Origin: Siphonodentalium dalli
Taxonomy: Eukaryota; Mollusca; Scaphopoda; Gadilida; Siphonodentaliidae
NCBI GenBank assembly: GCA_032622095.1
Contig: CP136061.1
Span: 221,065,148 to 221,129,147 of the forward strand
Reading direction: 5' to 3'
Length of the DNA: 64,000 bases
A program made the position numbers and the translations under genes. Shown here piece by piece: positions 55,601 through 60,686 of this stretch. The notes under the pieces are model-generated. The model was not told the origin of the DNA. It saw nothing but the letters and a program-made list of their open reading frames with translations, and did no database searches. Positions within the stretch are counted from its first letter, which is position 1. Each line of letters opens with the position of its first letter.

Positions 55601-58600
55601 ACCGGCCAAAACCGGCCAAATAAAGCTTCAACAGCCTAAAATATCTTCGGTCTGTCTCAATAAAACCATACAAATATGGATATCATTGGAACCGGCTCCT
55701 TGACCACATTGTGATAGTTACAGTTATGCCCTGTGCCAATGCATTCTCTTATATATGCGAGTCGACCATAGGTCGCCTCGCATATATAAGAGAATGCATT
55801 GGCCTAAAAAAAATCTTTTTTTAACACTTTTTACCATTTTTTCTTACATTCTTTAACAATTTTATAATTTTTAATGTGTTAAGCCAATGCATTCTCTTAT
55901 ATATGCGAGGCGACCTATGGTTGACTCGCATATATAAGAGAATGCATTGGCACAGGGCCGTTCTGTTGGGTAAAGGGTTAATATGACAATTAATTTCATT
56001 AGTTAATCAGTTTTGCAATATACCCAAATGAGTTCTTTCTTTGAAGAATGATGGCAACTTTCTACTAGAAAGTTTCCAGCACATTGGGTAATTACTGTAT
56101 CATTTTGTTGACAGGCAGAAGGTATGAACTGACAGGCTGAAAATTGTAATGACAGGCTGTAAGGTGTAATAGCGGAGACTTGGTAAATTATTTCAAGGTT
56201 AGCTGTGACACTGACACCATGATAGTTAATCAGTCATAAGAGCCTATAAATATTATTTATATATTATTGAAATTGGAAACATGTAACTAGATAAATTTTG
56301 GAATCGGAACTTACCATTTCACTGCGACTTGTAATCAGCATGCTCATCACTTTGCTGAAAAAACTAGCTAACAATGGATTCAGCCTTTCCTCCGATTCTA
56401 AGAAGGAATACAGCTTATTGACGAGGTTCTCGTCTTCTGCAAGCTTATCGTTTATCTGTGATTCAGCAATCAGCAACTCACAAGCTGTATTTGGATACCT
56501 GAAACAAAAATTGCCCTCTAACTGGTAATCTCAGTATATATCTTATTGAAAAGGACATTTTTTCTGCATTATCTCGAAAAATAATGAACAAAAAATGAAA
56601 CGATAGCAATGCTAGAGCGTAGCAAAATACGCCTGTGGTAATTCCAACAAAGGGTGTAACTGGTGAAAATTGGCAGGCGGAACCCAAAAACCCAGTCGGG
56701 AATAGTTGGGTCGAGTTTTTGGTACACAGTAGGGCAAATTTGGTATGGTGATTTTAAATAACATAATCGATCAATAGATTATCAGAGGTGGCTTTTTATT
56801 GTCGTATCACAAGGGCTAATTGATGTTGTCTAATAGTGAGAGTGACAATAATATTCTTCCCATGCACTGACCAGCATCCATGCACTTGTGATTGCATTCG
56901 TGGCATGTGCACATGTCAAGAATATCACTTCGCGGAGCAAGCTATACATAATTATCAATACAAGCTTGAACTTTATAGAATCTTAGAATAACATGCCTTA
57001 AGTGTGCATTTTACAAGACATGCATTTGTTGTCTAACAGACTAAGGCTGTGTTCACACAGTGACATTTTTCTAGCAATTTACCAGATAGCCAATATCATT
57101 AGAAGGCAGTTATGCATGATCTGCAACAATGTGATCGATATACTGCGCAAGATATGTGCATGTGTATCAAACCTGAGTCTCTGTCTACTGTATTTCTTGA
57201 CCAGATAGCATAAGGTTTTTAATCCCACGAGCGATTGTAATAAAAGTGCAAATGACATTGTAGCACAACTTGGAGAGACATTAATAATTTTATGCTGAGC
57301 AGTCAATTGAATGATAAAAGAAGAAGGAAAGTCAGAAAGTTTCAGTAAATGGATTGTATTGTGCAAATGAAATTATTTTCATTTCAAATATGTCTCCATC
57401 TCCAATAAACGTGGGCTGTCAATGGAATCAAATGTGAAATCAAAGATTGGACAGCATCCATCGAGAGGTCACCCCAAAGAACCATATGAAGTTAGGATGA
57501 GGGATGAGGGATGTGGCATTTAGGATCTGCCAAAGGATTTTAGCCACTGGCAACAATATTTTTAACGAAATTCAGAAAATATCATTGGCTTCCATCTAAA
57601 GGTCTCCCTGAAGATCCAAAGTATGAAGTGTGGTGAGAATCGGATGTGGTCTGTCGGGTGCGCCAAAGGATTTAGTCATGCAAAGAGTAAATACAAAATG
57701 GCTGCCAGCGGCCAAGTTTTTCATTGAAAATCGTTCAAATTCAATAGCTCTCATCTAGAGGTGATCCTAATAATGCTTGTAAATTTACAAAACATTTCTT
57801 CAATATATGTGGGCTGCAGGTTGTGCCGATGGATTCAAATTTGAAATCCAAGATGGCTGCTGCTGATCCATATGAAGTTTGGTGATGATCAGATGTGACC
57901 TGTAGGGTGTGATAATGATCATTTTTCAGCGTTTGGTGCAAAGCACATTAGCCGAAAAAATAATTATTCACTGTTCGTGATAATAATGAGTGAGCGATCA
58001 ATTATCGCTCGGTGCATGAACAATGAAAAGAGGTCACTCTATTATAGAGCGTGTGATGTCATTTCTAGCCGAATCGCCTTGTATGTCGGGTCAACTTTAA
58101 ACTTTTTTGTTCGCTTCCTTGTGTTTGTGTTTATGGTCCGACTGGATAACATACAACAGAGAACTCAGACATCCGACTGTCATTCGAATCATACGATTTG
58201 CATGGAAGTCCATGGAAAGAATTGGAATAAGATGAGTATAATAGTTGCTTGCATGTTTTTGTCAGTGCGACTTGGTGAAACACGTTTTAGATAGCGATAT
58301 AGCAGAATAAGCTTATGTGTGCAGTTATTGTGAGGTCAAAAGTAAACAGCTTTAAGTTTCTGGAAACCACACAACTGCATATATAGTCAGTGATACATGT
58401 ACATACATGTAAATTGATTCTAGGTGTTATATATAATATATACGTATGCGCGTATGCATGCGCGGAAGTATATAATTGGACAAGAACGCCAATACTGTTT
58501 GATAGTAATAAATAATAAATTAAGAAAATTCCAACCAAGAGATTAATAATAAAGTTAAAATGTAATATTTTGTGGTATGTTGATTATATCTGATTAGTCA

Positions 58601-59790
58601 CTCATTGTGGTGTTCAGCTGTTTTGAATGTGCCCAATCCAGTGAAGTGCATTTCCATTTTGCATGTAAACGTTTAAATGAAAGAAAAAAGAAAAAAAAGG
58701 GCAAATTAATGCTAATATTTTATGCGTTTTTGCTATGCATATTGTTGATTTTGGACCCATTTTGATGTGGGGGAAAAAGGAATGGGGAATTAGTATGTTA
58801 ATGTAATGACATGGTATCGTGTGATAAATTTGGTTTCATGACATATTTACAGTGAGCTAAATAAGCATGAGCATATATACGGTGTATGTATAAGTATAAG
58901 TAAAATGGAGGCTATGTGTCTTGACTAGACACGCCATACAAAAAGCAGTGTAGTCTATATATGCGTATGCATGTGATATATACATGTTTGCGTGTGCATA
59001 TATATGCGGTATATAACGCGCAAGAACTGTTTTATTCTCGGGCAGAATTGACATCGTATAATTCAGTCAATATATCGAAAGTGCTATATCAATTATAAAA
59101 TAAATCGAATAATTAACGATGATCGGCTGCAAGGAAAAGGTAACGGGATTAGAGTTGTTGTTGTTTATGGTATATATCATATATAAACATGTATGTTTTG
59201 AGATCATACAAACCGTCTATAAGTTTGAAGTAATGACAGTGGGTGAGAGCCCATGATATTCTGGTTTCCTGTTCATTTGTAGAACATTGGTAAATTTGAG
59301 ATCGGAGCACGCGCGTGGCGCAGCTATTGGTGTTAATGACATGTTTCTTGAACATGGTCTGACGATATGTATATTGTGACAAAGTGTGTACCTTGTGTGC
59401 GTACATATGTATTCTAACAGAATACGAAGTGTATATGCACGATTCTATATGTCATATATTTTTTTAAATAATGAAGTTGTATTGTTGGGTTAATTGGGAA
59501 TGAACCCAATGTATATATATACATACATATTATATATGTGTGTATATATACATATCGCAATTTTGAGGAAGGTTGTTTGGTACATTGTGAATAAAATTGC
59601 TTTGCAGATACGATACGTCCGATAATTGATCATGGTGTATTTGGAACCAAATTATGGGGATCTATGTTGCGATGGTGTATAACAAAAGCAAAACAACATA
59701 GACGAATGGACAGCTATAATTCGTGAATTCATCGATGGACATTCGAGTGGAAATAACCTTAAAACGGAATAGTGACTATGGTCGGCGGTG

Positions 59791-59839
<49 letters not shown>

Positions 59840-60635
59840 TATCTATTATATATTTTGGAAGATCTGTTTGTTTGTTTGTTTGTGTGTGTGTGTGTAATCG
59901 ATGAACTCGAAAACGGCCGACCCGATTTCAATGAAACTTGGTATGTGGGGGTATTTTCGGGCCAGGAGTAACATAGGCCTATTGATTTTCAGATCCGAGG
60001 TCAACTTTTCACGTGCCGAGGTCAAATCTGTTTTTACGCTGTGTTACGGGACTTTCATTTGAGTTCGGTGCTTACAAATCGATTCGAAACAGCGCCAATA
60101 ATAAAATGCCAGTCATAATAATGACACTGTGAGAATCGTTCGTGTTTCCTCTTTCCAACGATATATAATGCGTATGTATCCGTTTTAGTTATCTGCCTCA
60201 ATTATCAAGAAGAAGTGGTGCTATCTTCCATCAGGATAAAAAACAATGCGTAACTTCTATGACGTCGTTAGAGGTCATAACGTTAGATCACGTTAACGCT
60301 TAACCGGCCGATGCATTTGACTGTTTCAGACGTCTTGGCGATATCTCGGGCACAGATGGTAATTTATTTTTACGTTGAAACTTGATAATTAATGAGCGTG
60401 TGTATATGAGGCGCGTTTATATACTTGAGTGGAAATCAAATCGGGTTAAACTGACGGATTTTTACGGACAAAATTTGATGCATGGGGTATCTCGGTATCC
60501 GCTGGGCCGATTTCCCGGTATCCGCTGGGCCGATTACCAACATTTTTGGGGTGTTGGTGTTTGACCCCACCTGACCTTGACCTTCAAAATGGTCAATTCA
60601 AGGTCAAATCCCGGACGAAGTCGGGTCACCTTCTA

Positions 60636-60686
<51 letters not shown>

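Noticed and set aside
59723-59971. 82-codon ORF
   Set aside because: It is built from (AT)n and (GT)n tracts running into a Helitron start.
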